This document shows, one piece after another, positions 1-8,010 of a stretch of 64,000 nt of DNA (its first letter is position 1; each line of letters starts with the position of its first letter). This DNA is from Pimelobacter simplex (lineage in GTDB: Bacteria > Actinomycetota > Actinomycetes > Propionibacteriales > Nocardioidaceae), in NCBI RefSeq assembly GCF_024662235.1, contig NZ_CP096276.1:2542001-2606000 (forward strand). The letters run 5' to 3'. Under the pieces are notes generated by a model. It made no database searches. It saw only the letters and a program-made list of their open reading frames with translations, and had not been told where the DNA came from. The position numbers and the translations under genes were made by a program.

Positions 1-4
1 TTAC

Positions 5-745
5 TCATTCCTCTTCTTTCCGGCGGGTCAGCCAGACAAGCACCGCAGTGACGCCCATCGCGGCGATCAGGCCGATCAGGATCGTGGCGAGCGTCTGGCT
101 GCCGCCGCCGGCGGAACGAGACAGCCCGGGGTCAGCAGTAGGGGCAGAGCTGTCGTCCGACGAGGGCTGACTCGGAGTCTGGGTAGAGGAGGACTCAGGT
201 GCCTGATCGGTCTCGCCGGTCGTACCCGGCCCTGATGAGGCTGACGACGATGACGTCGAAGAGGGCCCCGGGGACGGTTCGGACGTGGCAGACGGATCCG
301 GTGCAGCGGCGCGGACCTTGAAGTCGACGGTTCCGTCGATCGGGTGACCATCGGCTGAGGTGACCCGATATGCGATCCGCCAGCGGTCCGCGTCGCTGGT
401 CTGAAGATCCGCGGGCACGGCGGCAGTCACCTTGGGGCCCTTCACGGTGACATCGACCGAAGTCGGCTGGCCACCCGAGACGGGGGTGAGGGTGACTGCG
501 GCGAACTCCGGGGCGATGTTCTGGTTGAAGGTCAGCTGGAGCTGCGTCGGCATCTGATCGAGCACCTGGTCCTGAGCCGGGTTCGAGGAGGCGAGCTCGC
601 TGTGTGCTGTCGCTGGTGACGCGCTGGCGACGAGCAGCAGGAAGGTGGCCAGGGCACCGAAAACGAGAGTGGCCACTGCGCCACGCGTACCTCGGCCACC
701 TGACTCGACGAAGCGGCGGCTCGAGGTGTGATCTGTCAGGGACAC
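5..745 (-). CDS. copC: CopC-domain copper-binding protein with C-terminal membrane anchor
   Basis: The 246-residue protein has an N-terminal hydrophobic signal segment ending ATA before HSEL, so the mature protein starts with the histidine typical of CopC copper sites. The CopC beta-barrel follows, with a second histidine in DGHPIDGTV. Next come about 75 Ser/Thr/Pro-rich residues, then one transmembrane helix ending in a basic RRKEEE tail. The GTG at 745 is chosen because AAGGAG lies 5 bases upstream; the frame stays open further upstream, but that part is a shadow of ccsB. It is the last gene of the operon, 32 bp after ccsB. The role is inferred as exported copper binding or delivery. Insertions in the upstream resB could reduce its transcription. 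Confidence 0.9.
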   Translation of the reverse strand: MSLTDHTSSRRFVESGGRGTRGAVATLVFGALATFLLLVASASPATAHSELASSNPAQDQVLDQMPTQLQLTFNQNIAPEFAAVTLTPVSGGQPTSVDVTVKGPKVTAAVPADLQTSDADRWRIAYRVTSADGHPIDGTVDFKVRAAAPDPSATSEPSPGPSSTSSSSASSGPGTTGETDQAPESSSTQTPSQPSSDDSSAPTADPGLSRSAGGGSQTLATILIGLIAAMGVTAVLVWLTRRKEEE

Positions 746-777
746 GGGTTCTCCTTGCGCTCGTGGGGGGAGGAGGG

Positions 778-1698
778 TCAGACGCCGGCGTAGGAGTGGA
801 GCCCGGTGATCCACAGGTTCACGCCGAAGAAGTTGAAGAGGAAGGCGGCATAGCCCGCCAGGGCGAACCACGCGGCCCGGGTCCCGCGCCAACCGGCGGT
901 GGCCTGGGCGTGGAGGTGGGCTGCGTAGAGAACCCAGGTGATGAAGGCCCAGGTCTCCTTGGGGTCCCAGCCCCAGTAGCGGCCCCAGGAGTTCTCGGCC
1001 CAGATGGCGCCGGCGATCACGGCGAAGGTCCAGATCGGGAACGCGAACATGTGCGCGGCGTGCGCGACCTGTTCGAGGGTTGAGGCCGACGGAAGGCTGG
1101 CGGCGTAGCCGCGACGCGGGCTGCCCGAAGCGTCCGAGTTGCCAATGGGGTCGGCGGTGGCGCGTCGCTCGAGGCGGGTCCGGACGAGGAACAAGGCGGT
1201 GGCGACGGCGCCCACGGTGAACACTCCCCCACCCGTGATTGCGGCGGCGACATGGATGACGAGCCAGTAGGAGTCCAGGACGGGGACGAGCGCCCCGGCC
1301 GGCGTGTAGAGCACGGTCACCGCGAGCCCGAGTGCCAGGAGGATCAGGCCGACGATCCACACTCCGAAGGCCCGCACCGGCAGCCTGGCGAGAAACGCGA
1401 GGTAGGCCGCTCCGGCCGCGACCGAGCACACCAGGACGAACTCGTACATGTTGCCCCACGGCACGCGTCCGGCAGCGAACCCGCGGCTGATGGTGCCGCC
1501 GACGGTGAGGGCGAAGGCGAGCACGGTCAAGGAGGTGCCGATGGCTCCGACGAGGCGCGTGCGTTCGGTGGGTGTCGCTGCGCCGGTCGCGGTCCGCCGG
1601 GCGGCTTCGGCCGAGTAGGACAGCATCGCGAGCGCGTAGACGGCGATGGCTGCGTACACGAGGCTGTTGGAGAGCTGTGCGAGCGTCTGGTTGGTCAT
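778..1698 (-). CDS. ccsB: CcsB/ResC-type cytochrome c synthetase subunit
   Basis: This 306-residue polytopic membrane protein carries the haem-handling WWD signature near its C-terminus (WGWDPKETW, following WAENSWGRY) and several conserved histidines. This is the CcsB/ResC half of the System II cytochrome c maturation complex, which with ResB exports haem and attaches it to apocytochromes. Its ATG overlaps the resB TGA by 4 bp, so the two genes are translationally coupled. The reading frame is intact, but its partner ResB is broken in this genome. It may therefore be non-functional unless another resB exists elsewhere, and its expression may suffer polar effects. Confidence 0.93.
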   Translation of the reverse strand: MTNQTLAQLSNSLVYAAIAVYALAMLSYSAEAARRTATGAATPTERTRLVGAIGTSLTVLAFALTVGGTISRGFAAGRVPWGNMYEFVLVCSVAAGAAYLAFLARLPVRAFGVWIVGLILLALGLAVTVLYTPAGALVPVLDSYWLVIHVAAAITGGGVFTVGAVATALFLVRTRLERRATADPIGNSDASGSPRRGYAASLPSASTLEQVAHAAHMFAFPIWTFAVIAGAIWAENSWGRYWGWDPKETWAFITWVLYAAHLHAQATAGWRGTRAAWFALAGYAAFLFNFFGVNLWITGLHSYAGV

Positions 1699-2467
1699 GC
1701 GTGGGGGTCCTTGTCTGCCGGGTCCGCCGGGGCTGCCGGAGACGTTGGCCCGCCAAGGGCCATGACGAGGTTGCTGATCTCTGCGTGGCGCGGGAGCCGG
1801 CGGGTCAGTGAGTGGCCGGCGGTCTCGACGAGGAAGCCGGAGGATTGCGTCGGGCTGATCCGTACCCAGATCCGCCGGCGTCGGATGATCAGCGACGTGG
1901 TGAGGCCGATCAGGATCGCGATCGCGGCGGCGAGGGTGACTTCCTTGCCGGGGTCGTAGGCGATCTGGAAGTTGGCGAAGCGGGAGACCCCGTCGAAGGT
2001 CAGCGAGCCCTGTCCGTCGGGCAGGGTCATGGTCTCGCCCACCTCGAGCGCTTGGGCGAAGGGCTTGCCGTCGGCTTGGACCTGGGTGAGGCCGTCGCGG
2101 TCGAGGGCGAACACGGACTGCGGGACGCCGTCCTCCAGGCCCAGGTCACCGGTCCACGCTGTGAGGAACAGCTGCGGGTCGAGAGCGTCGGGGAACATCG
2201 AGTAAGGCCCCTGGGGGCCCACGTCTGCCGTCGGGAGGAACAGGCCCTCGAAGGCGAGCTGGGTCGGCTGGGCGTCGGGGACCTTCACGACGCCTTCGGA
2301 GCTGTTGTTGGCGTCCAGAGGCAAGAAGAGGACTGGCCCTGTGAAAACAACCTTGCCGCGGCCATCGCGAACGGTCACGCGAGGGGCGTAGCCGTTGCCG
2401 GTCAGGAAGAACTTGGTCTCGTCGACGTCGAGAGGCTCGTTGGGCCGTACGGTCGTGCGCTGCTGGG

Positions 2468-2475
2468 CTCCCCTG
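2468..2475. repeat. 8-bp target-site duplication, left flank of the IS256-family element
   Basis: CTCCCCTG here is repeated exactly at 3881-3888 on the other side of the element. Eight bp is usual for IS256-family transposition. It marks a simple, unrearranged insertion into resB. Confidence 0.88.
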
Positions 2476-3880
2476 AGGAGAGTCCCGTGGAGTGGTGGGG
2501 TTTGAGGGTCAGCGGCGGGGCTGCGTGAAGTAGGCGGCCATCGGCGGGATCTTCGGTGTGAAACGACCAAGTCACGCACTGAAGGAGAACCACCGATGGC
2601 CTTGTCCCAGTCTGCCCTGTCTGAGTTGCTCGAGGCGTTCCGCACCGGCGATGGCGTCGACATGATCCGCGAGTCGGTCCGCACTGTGCTCCAAGAGCTC
2701 GTCGAGTTCGAAGCTGCGGGCGCGATCGGCGCCGAGCGCTACGAGCGCACCGAGGACCGCGTCACCGAACGCAACGGCACCCGTCCCAAGCTGCTGGCTA
2801 CCAAGGCCGGCGACGTCGAGCTGCGGATCCCCAAGCTCCGCAAGGGATCGTTCTTCCCTTCGATCCTGGAGCCGCGGCGCCGGATCGACCAAGCGCTGTA
2901 CGCGGTGGTGATGGAGGCCTACGTCCACGGCATCTCGACCAGGAGCGTGGACGACCTGGTCGTCGCCCTCGGCGCCGACTCCGGGATCAGCAAGTCCGAG
3001 GTCTCCCGGATCTGTGAGCAGCTCGATGAGTCGGTCGGCGCGTTCCGCACCCGGCCGCTGGACCACACGCCCTTCCCGTACGTCTACCTCGACGCGACCT
3101 ACCTCCACGTCCGGAACAAGCCCGGCAAGGGCGGCCAGGTCGTATCCATGGCGGTCGTGGTCGCCACCGGGATCGCCGCCGACGGCAGCAGGGAGGTCCT
3201 CGGACTCGACGTCGGCGACAGCGAGGACGAGACGTTCTGGCGAAGCTTCCTGCTCAGCCTCAAGCAGCGCGGCCTGTCCGGAGTGCAGCTGGTCATCAGC
3301 GATCAGCACTCCGGGCTCGTGAAGGCGTTGAAGCGGTCCTTCCAAGGCTCCGCGCACCAGCGCTGCCGGGTCCACTTCGCCCGCAACCTGCTCGCGCACG
3401 TGCCCAAGAGCCACGCCGACATGGTCGCCGCGGTGTTCCGCACGATCTTCGCCCAGCCCGATCCCGAGGCCGTCGCCGCCGCGTGGGACGAGGTCCGCGA
3501 CCAGCTCGCCAAGTCGTTCCCCAAGGTCGCTCCGCTGATGGACGAGGCCAAGGCCGAGGTCCTCGCGTTCACCGCGTTCCCCAAGGCCCACTGGCGCAAG
3601 ATCTGGTCCACCAACCCGCTCGAGCGGGTCAACAAGGAGATCAAGCGCCGCAGCCGAGTGGTCGGGATCTTCCCGAACGCGGCCGCCGTGATCAGACTGG
3701 TCGGCGCGGTCCTCATCGACATGCACGACGAGTGGATCGCCGGCGATCGCCGCTACCTCTCAGAGGAGTCCATGGCGCTGCTCAACGACCCGATGGATAC
3801 TGGTGACCACGCCGCCATCGACAGCGGCGAGTAGGACACCGAGGATCCCCTCAAAGCCCACCACCCCGCGGGGCTCTGTC
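2476..3880 (+). mobile_element. IS256-family insertion sequence, 1405 bp, complete
   Basis: The boundaries come from the 8-bp duplication CTCCCCTG. The ends form imperfect inverted repeats of about 32 bp: the left end reads AGGAGAGTCCCGTGGAGTGG and the right end, complemented, GACAGAGCCCCGCGGGGTGG. The first three bases differ, then there are only a few mismatches. The single transposase gene fills the element, has all catalytic residues and reads against the direction of resB. The element looks intact and recently inserted. Confidence 0.9.
2596..3834 (+). CDS. IS256-family transposase
   Basis: At 412 residues this matches full-length mutator-type (IS256) transposases. The DDE triad is visible: D166 in YLDATYLHV, D236 in VISDQHSGL and E343 in NPLERVNKE; the C/H-containing stretch HQRCRVHFARN near residue 258 is also typical. 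The ATG has AAGGAG 8 bases upstream. It catalyses cut-and-paste or circle-mediated movement of its own element. There is no frameshift or truncation. Confidence 0.96.
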   Translation: MALSQSALSELLEAFRTGDGVDMIRESVRTVLQELVEFEAAGAIGAERYERTEDRVTERNGTRPKLLATKAGDVELRIPKLRKGSFFPSILEPRRRIDQALYAVVMEAYVHGISTRSVDDLVVALGADSGISKSEVSRICEQLDESVGAFRTRPLDHTPFPYVYLDATYLHVRNKPGKGGQVVSMAVVVATGIAADGSREVLGLDVGDSEDETFWRSFLLSLKQRGLSGVQLVISDQHSGLVKALKRSFQGSAHQRCRVHFARNLLAHVPKSHADMVAAVFRTIFAQPDPEAVAAAWDEVRDQLAKSFPKVAPLMDEAKAEVLAFTAFPKAHWRKIWSTNPLERVNKEIKRRSRVVGIFPNAAAVIRLVGAVLIDMHDEWIAGDRRYLSEESMALLNDPMDTGDHAAIDSGE

Positions 3881-3888
3881 CTCCCCTG
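3881..3888. repeat. 8-bp target-site duplication, right flank of the IS256-family element
   Basis: This second copy of CTCCCCTG is identical to 2468-2475. Beyond it the middle fragment of resB resumes on the minus strand. Confidence 0.88.
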
Positions 3889-3993
3889 CCGCTCTGGTAG
3901 GTGATCCGTGCACTGAACTGGCTCGGCTGACCCGGGTTGGGGCCGCGAACCTGATACTCGACGTCGAACTTGTCGAGCCGGAACGACAACGGG

Positions 3994-3999
3994 ACTAGG
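3994..3999. repeat. 6-bp target-site duplication, left flank of the IS481-family element
   Basis: ACTAGG here is repeated at 5120-5125. It fits the NCTAGN target known for IS481 of Bordetella. Confidence 0.88.
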
Positions 4000-5119
4000 T
4001 GTGATGCCCAGGCACGTTGGTCGAGAACGTGTGACGACACGATCTGATGTCGTAGATGGGTGAAGGCCTCCCGATGTGGAGTGGAGCTGTCTAAGGAACC
4101 GCTTCACACCCAGGAGGCCTTCGTGTCCCACGCTACCCATGCAAACGCTGCTCTGACCCCGCGCGCCCGGCTCAAGCTGGCGCGTCTGATCGTCGATCAC
4201 GGCTGGAAACCGGCTCGAGCCGCGGAGCGCTACGACGTGTCGTGGCGGACCGCGAAGAAGTGGGCTGACCGCTACCAGGCCGAGGGGCCAGCGGGGATGG
4301 TGGACCGGTCCTCGGCGCCGCGCCAGCAGCCGAACCGGACTCCCGCGCCGGTGGTGCGGAAGATCGTCCACCTGCGGTGGAAGCAGCGGCTGGGTCCGGT
4401 CGAGATCGGCGACCGGCTCGGCATGCCGTCCTCGACCGTGTACGCGGTGCTGGTCCGCTGCCGGCTCAACCGGCTCACGCACATCGACCGCACCACTGGG
4501 GAGCCCGTCCGCCGCTACGAACACGAAAAGCCAGGCGACCTGATCCACGTCGACGTCAAGAAGCTCGGCCGGGTGCCCGACGGCGGCGGCTGGCGCTACG
4601 TCGGCCGCAAGCAGGGCAACCGGAACCGGGCGGCGACGCCCGACCTTCCCCGCAACAGGTGGCGCAATCCGCTGACTGGGACCTGCTACCTGCACACCGT
4701 CATCGACGACCACTCACGAGTCGCGTACGTGGAGGCCCACAACGATGAGACCAAGGAAACCGCAGCGGCCGTGCTGCGCAACGCGGTCGCCTGGTTTGCC
4801 GACCGGGGCGTGACCGTCCAGCGGGTGATCAGCGACAACGGCAGCTGCTACAAGTCGAACCTCTGGAAGCAGACCTGTAGCGACCTGGGCATCACACCGA
4901 AGAAGACCAGGCCCTACCGACCGCAGACCAACGGCAAGATCGAGCGCTTCCACCGCACCCTCGCCGAGGGGTGGGCGTTCAAGAAGTTCTACAACTCCGA
5001 GTCAGCCCGACTCGCGGCTCTGCCAGCATGGGTCCACGAGTACAACCACCACCGGCCCCACTCAGCAATCGGGAAGGCCACACCCATCACCAGGTTGGAC
5101 AACCTGGCTGGGCATCACA
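4000..5119 (+). mobile_element. IS481-family insertion sequence, 1120 bp, complete
   Basis: The element begins TGTGATGCCCAG and ends with the complementary CTGGGCATCACA. The 12 identical terminal bases are followed by partly matching sequence (GCACGTTG versus CCAGGTTG). It is bounded by the 6-bp duplication ACTAGG. It sits in resB only 119 bp from the IS256-family element and its transposase also reads against resB. Excision with one repeat copy restores the frame DGLVPLSFRL. The last element base is the first base of an AAC codon, so the transposase stop lies outside the element. Confidence 0.9.
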
Positions 5120-5124
5120 ACTAG
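4123..5124 (+). CDS. IS481-family transposase
   Basis: The 333-residue protein has an N-terminal helix-turn-helix (about residues 12-55, ARAAERYDVSWRTAKKW) and an rve integrase core with D144 in IHVDVKKLG, D238 in ISDNGS and E274 in NGKIERFHRTL. The GTG at 4123 is preferred because AGGAGG lies 5 bases upstream; an open frame extends to 4060 without a comparable site. The TAG stop at 5122-5124 is formed by the duplicated target ACTAGG, not by the element. The transposase appears intact. Confidence 0.94.
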   Translation: MSHATHANAALTPRARLKLARLIVDHGWKPARAAERYDVSWRTAKKWADRYQAEGPAGMVDRSSAPRQQPNRTPAPVVRKIVHLRWKQRLGPVEIGDRLGMPSSTVYAVLVRCRLNRLTHIDRTTGEPVRRYEHEKPGDLIHVDVKKLGRVPDGGGWRYVGRKQGNRNRAATPDLPRNRWRNPLTGTCYLHTVIDDHSRVAYVEAHNDETKETAAAVLRNAVAWFADRGVTVQRVISDNGSCYKSNLWKQTCSDLGITPKKTRPYRPQTNGKIERFHRTLAEGWAFKKFYNSESARLAALPAWVHEYNHHRPHSAIGKATPITRLDNLAGHHN

Positions 5125-5125
5125 G
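5120..5125. repeat. 6-bp target-site duplication, right flank of the IS481-family element
   Basis: This second copy of ACTAGG supplies the TAG that ends the transposase reading frame. The N-terminal resB fragment begins beyond it on the minus strand. Confidence 0.88.
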
Positions 5126-5837
5126 CCATCCACATCAGTCCACGCAGACGGCGTGAAGACGTCGTACTGGGAACGGTCGTTGGCGAAGGTTCCGCCCTCA
5201 GCGATCGCAACTCTGCCCTCGAACCCGACGAGCTTGCCGACCGCGATGCCGACGAGGAGCACCAGCAGGGACAGGTGGAACGTGAGGTTGCCGACTTCGC
5301 GGAGGTAGCCGCGCTCGGCACGGACCTCGGAGTCGGTGACGACGACCCGGAATCGCTTCCGGCGCAGGTAGCGTGCCGCGGCCGCGAGGACCTCGGCTGG
5401 CGCCCGGTCGGTGTCCCACGCCTGATGGTCCTCCAGGCGGGCGAGGTTGCGGGGCGCGGAGGGCGGCGAGCTACGAACGGCGCGCCACAGCCGCAGCGAC
5501 CGCGGCAGGACACAACCGGTCATCGAGACCAGCAGCAGAACGTAGATGGCGGCGAACCACGGCGAGGCGTAGACGTCGAAGAAGCCGATCCGATCGAGCC
5601 AAGGCGCCAGGTCGGGATGACGGACGGCGTACTGCTGCACGGCCGCCGGGTCGGAAGCGACATTGCGTTGTGGGAACAGCGACCCGGGGATGGCGGCGAG
5701 GGCAAGCAGCACCAGGAGGATCACGGCGGTGCGCATCGAGGTCAGCGTGCGCCAGGTCCACCGGAACCACCCCCATGAGATGGGCCTGCTCGGACGCTGA
5801 TGCAGCTGCTGCTCTGGTTGCGGTGGCGCGAGCTCGG

Positions 5838-6494
5838 TCATGGTGTCGCCGTCCCGCTGGCTGGCTGGGTCGGCTGTGTTGACCGGGTCGGCTGTGTTGA
5901 CCGGGTCGGCTGTGTTGACCGGGTCGACTGGGTCGCGTCGGCGATGAGGGCGCGCAGCGTTGAGGCGTCGACAGGTCCGATGACGCGGGCGGCCAGTCGG
6001 CCATCGGCGTCGACGACCATGGTGCTGGGCACCGCACTTGGAGGGAGGGCGGGCCCGAAGGCGAGCAGCGCCGCGCTCGAGGTGTCGGTGGTCAGGCTCG
6101 GGTAGGCGAGGTCGTAGCGGTCCTCGAATGCCCTTGCGGCGGCGTCGTTGTCACGCACGTTGATCCCGACGAAACGGATCCCATCGTCGGCGGTGTCGGC
6201 TGCGACCTGGGCGAGTTCGGGTGCTTCGGTGCGGCAAGGTGCGCACCACGATCCCCACACGTTGTAGACGACAACCGCCCCGAGGAGGTCGCTGCTGTCG
6301 AAGTCATTGCCGTCGAGCAGGCGACCGGAGAACGGTTCGACCATGGTTCGGTCAGCCTCGGCGATCTGTTCGACGACGGGTCGGGTCGCGGTCGGGGATC
6401 CGTCGGTGTTCGCTCCACAGCCTGAGGCAACGACGGCAGTGATGACAGCGAGGACAATGAGGAGAGTCGCCCGCCGGCCGGTGCTTCCTCTCAC
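5838..6494 (-). CDS. TlpA/ResA-like thioredoxin-fold lipoprotein
   Basis: The 218-residue protein starts at GTG 6494, overlapping the DUF305 stop (GTGA). It has a signal peptide with a lipobox ending at C26 (VVASGC), then a thioredoxin fold with the redox pair C84-x-x-C87 in WGSWCAPCR and a cis-proline region near SAVPSTMVV. ResA/TlpA proteins reduce the haem-binding cysteines of apocytochrome c, which fits its place directly before resB (4-bp ATGA overlap). The C-terminus ends in a low-complexity tail of STQPTR repeats encoded by an 18-bp tandem repeat. It is probably anchored on the outer face of the membrane. Confidence 0.9.
   Translation of the reverse strand: MRGSTGRRATLLIVLAVITAVVASGCGANTDGSPTATRPVVEQIAEADRTMVEPFSGRLLDGNDFDSSDLLGAVVVYNVWGSWCAPCRTEAPELAQVAADTADDGIRFVGINVRDNDAAARAFEDRYDLAYPSLTTDTSSAALLAFGPALPPSAVPSTMVVDADGRLAARVIGPVDASTLRALIADATQSTRSTQPTRSTQPTRSTQPTQPASGTATP
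5863..5934. repeat. 18-bp tandem repeat inside the TlpA-like gene, about four copies
   Basis: The unit GACCGGGTCGGCTGTGTT occurs twice exactly (5881-5898, 5899-5916), flanked by variant copies at 5863-5880 and 5917-5934. On the coding strand it gives the repeated hexapeptide STQPTR. Whole codons are repeated, so copy changes keep the frame. Confidence 0.85.
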
Positions 6495-7273
6495 CCCAGC
6501 GGCCCTCCACGGGCGTCCAGCATGGTCCGTAGGGCAGTGAGCTCGCTGGTCTGTGCCTCGACGATGCTCCGCGCCAGGGTGCGAACCCAGGGCTCGCTCG
6601 CGCGGGCTTCAGCGGCTTTGGCCATGGGGAGGCCACCCTCGTGGTGGGCGATCATCAGCTCCAGGAACAGCCGCTCGGCCGGACGGCCGCGCAAGGAGGC
6701 GAGGCGCTCCAGGTCGGCCGCAGAGGCCATCCCAGGCATCGCCATCACACCGGCGCCGGCATTGTCGCCGGCACCGTCGTCCGAGGCCCCGGACATATCG
6801 GACATGCCCGACATGCCGCTGTGGGTGTCGTCGTCGCTGCTCCCGCCGGTGTCGGTTGTCATCCAGCTCATGGGGCTCGGGTTGTTTTGCGACTGTTTCC
6901 AGCTCGCGAGCAGCCCGTACATCTGCCCGATCTGCTGCTGTTGCGTCAGCTCGATGTCCAGCGCACCCTGGCGGACTTCCTCGTCGTCGGTGCGGTCGCG
7001 GATCATTACCGACATCTCGACGGCCTGGGAGTGGTGGGTCTGCATGTCGCGCAGGAAGCCGACGTCGATCGTCGACAGGGCAGGCTTCGTCTTCTCCGCG
7101 GCCGTGGAGCCCCCGCTGGGGAGCAAGCTCCCGATGAACACTCCGGCCACGATCAGGAACAAGGCAGCCATGATCGCGAGTCCGGCGTACAGGCGGCGGT
7201 AGCTGGGCTGGGCTTGTCCGTCCCTATCGAAGCCCGGGGCGCCCTTGGTGGGATTGTCTTCGTCGCCCGACAT
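6491..7273 (-). CDS. DUF305 membrane-anchored protein, likely copper-binding
   Basis: The 260-residue protein has one N-terminal transmembrane segment (about residues 30-52) followed by the DUF305 helical domain. It shows two paired-histidine motifs, FLRDMQTHHSQAVEMS and LMIAHHEGGLPMAKA, and a Met/Ser/Asp-rich loop between them (SGMSGMSDMSG, VMAMPGM). DUF305 proteins are ferritin-like and often encoded beside copper genes; the His and Met motifs suggest Cu binding (inference). Its ATG overlaps the DUF3105 stop by one base. An exported or membrane-facing role in metal handling fits the copC neighbourhood. Confidence 0.9.
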   Translation of the reverse strand: MSGDEDNPTKGAPGFDRDGQAQPSYRRLYAGLAIMAALFLIVAGVFIGSLLPSGGSTAAEKTKPALSTIDVGFLRDMQTHHSQAVEMSVMIRDRTDDEEVRQGALDIELTQQQQIGQMYGLLASWKQSQNNPSPMSWMTTDTGGSSDDDTHSGMSGMSDMSGASDDGAGDNAGAGVMAMPGMASAADLERLASLRGRPAERLFLELMIAHHEGGLPMAKAAEARASEPWVRTLARSIVEAQTSELTALRTMLDARGGPLG

Positions 7274-7902
7274 CAGCCGAGGCCCCCGGTGCAGGGTGCG
7301 CCGAGCTCGGGTGTCTGCGGACCCTGCGCGAAGGTGTCGACGAATGCCGTCAGCGTGGCTTGATCAACGCTGCCCAGCGGGAGCTGGCGCCCCCATGCGG
7401 TCGCTACGACGGGTTCGTCCATGCCTTCGACGGGCGAGACGAGGACGAACCCGTTGCGGTCCGCCAAGGCCTCCAGCACGTCGACGTCGGCCGACGCGAG
7501 GCTGGGGTCGTAGGTGATCCAGACCGCGCCGTGCTCCATGGAGTGCACCGCCGTGCCCGGCTCCACCGGGGCGTTGTAGGTTCCGCAGTTCATCCACACG
7601 GGCGCGTGGTCACCGCCCACCGGTGGGTTCTGTGGATAGCTCACCGCTCCTTGGACGTGGTTGCGGCTGAGATTGGGGTACTCGACGACGTCGCCCAGGA
7701 TCGAGCTGTCGGGATTCGTCTGTCCGTCCGAGCCTTGCTCGGTGTTGGTCGGCGAGCCCTTCTTCTTGTTCGCGGCAGAGTCGATCACGTCGCTTCCGCA
7801 CGCGGTGAAGGCGGTCAGCGTCGCGAAGAGAATCCCTGCGAGAGCGGTCTTGCGGGCAGGCGAGGCGGCCAAGTGCCGCAGCGGGTTGTTCACGGTGAGC
7901 AC
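7273..7902 (-). CDS. DUF3105 lipoprotein
   Basis: The 209-residue lipoprotein (lipobox ending TAFTAC near residue 35) carries the DUF3105 signature VHSMEHGAVWITYDP, preceded by GGDHAPVWMNCGTYN. The function of DUF3105 is unknown; it is commonly found with DUF305 proteins. It is the first gene of the operon running to copC, with a GTG start at 7902. Its promoter region contains the TACTA-N7-TAGTA dyad at 7961-7977. The conserved histidines and cysteine suggest metal binding, but this is inference. Confidence 0.85.
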   Translation of the reverse strand: MLTVNNPLRHLAASPARKTALAGILFATLTAFTACGSDVIDSAANKKKGSPTNTEQGSDGQTNPDSSILGDVVEYPNLSRNHVQGAVSYPQNPPVGGDHAPVWMNCGTYNAPVEPGTAVHSMEHGAVWITYDPSLASADVDVLEALADRNGFVLVSPVEGMDEPVVATAWGRQLPLGSVDQATLTAFVDTFAQGPQTPELGAPCTGGLG

Positions 7903-7960
7903 GGTCCTGTCGTCGCGAGCGTGTGCGGCCCGCCTGCGAGCATGCTCCGACCGGGCTTAG

Positions 7961-7977
7961 TACTACTCTACTTAGTA
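7961..7977. promoter_or_regulatory. Candidate operator, TACTA-N7-TAGTA (site A)
   Basis: TACTA (7961-7965) and TAGTA (7973-7977) form a dyad with a 7-bp spacer. It lies between the divergent DUF3105 operon (start 7902) and the TlpA-like gene (start 8011). The same layout recurs at 17787 and, with one mismatch, at 16674. It resembles half-sites bound by BlaI/CopY-type winged-helix repressors; this assignment is inference. Confidence 0.55.
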
Positions 7978-8010
7978 GCAGAAGTTTGGGCGAGTCGGGA
8001 GGAGTCCTGC

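Larger units (their letters stand above)
1695..5841 (-). pseudogene. resB: resB, cytochrome c biogenesis protein, split in three by two insertion sequences
   Basis: ResB-family sequence lies in three blocks. The N-terminal part (5841 to about 5126) has the SMRTAVILLVLLALA and FHLSLLVLLVGIAVG membrane segments and ends at AWTDVDGL. A short middle block (3999-3881) reads VPLSFRLDKFDVEY to ITYQSGRG. The C-terminal part (2475-1695) starts AQQRTTVRPNEPL and includes GYAPRVTVRDGRG and a last membrane helix. Removing each element with one copy of its target duplication rejoins all three in frame as 536 codons including the stop, the usual ResB length. The start overlaps the TlpA stop by 4 bp and the stop overlaps ccsB. 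As it stands no full ResB can be made. Confidence 0.92.

Noticed and set aside
745..1756. Upstream extension of the copC frame to 583 codons
   Set aside because: The extra part is Arg/Pro-rich shadow sequence of ccsB; a ribosome site fixes the start at GTG 745.
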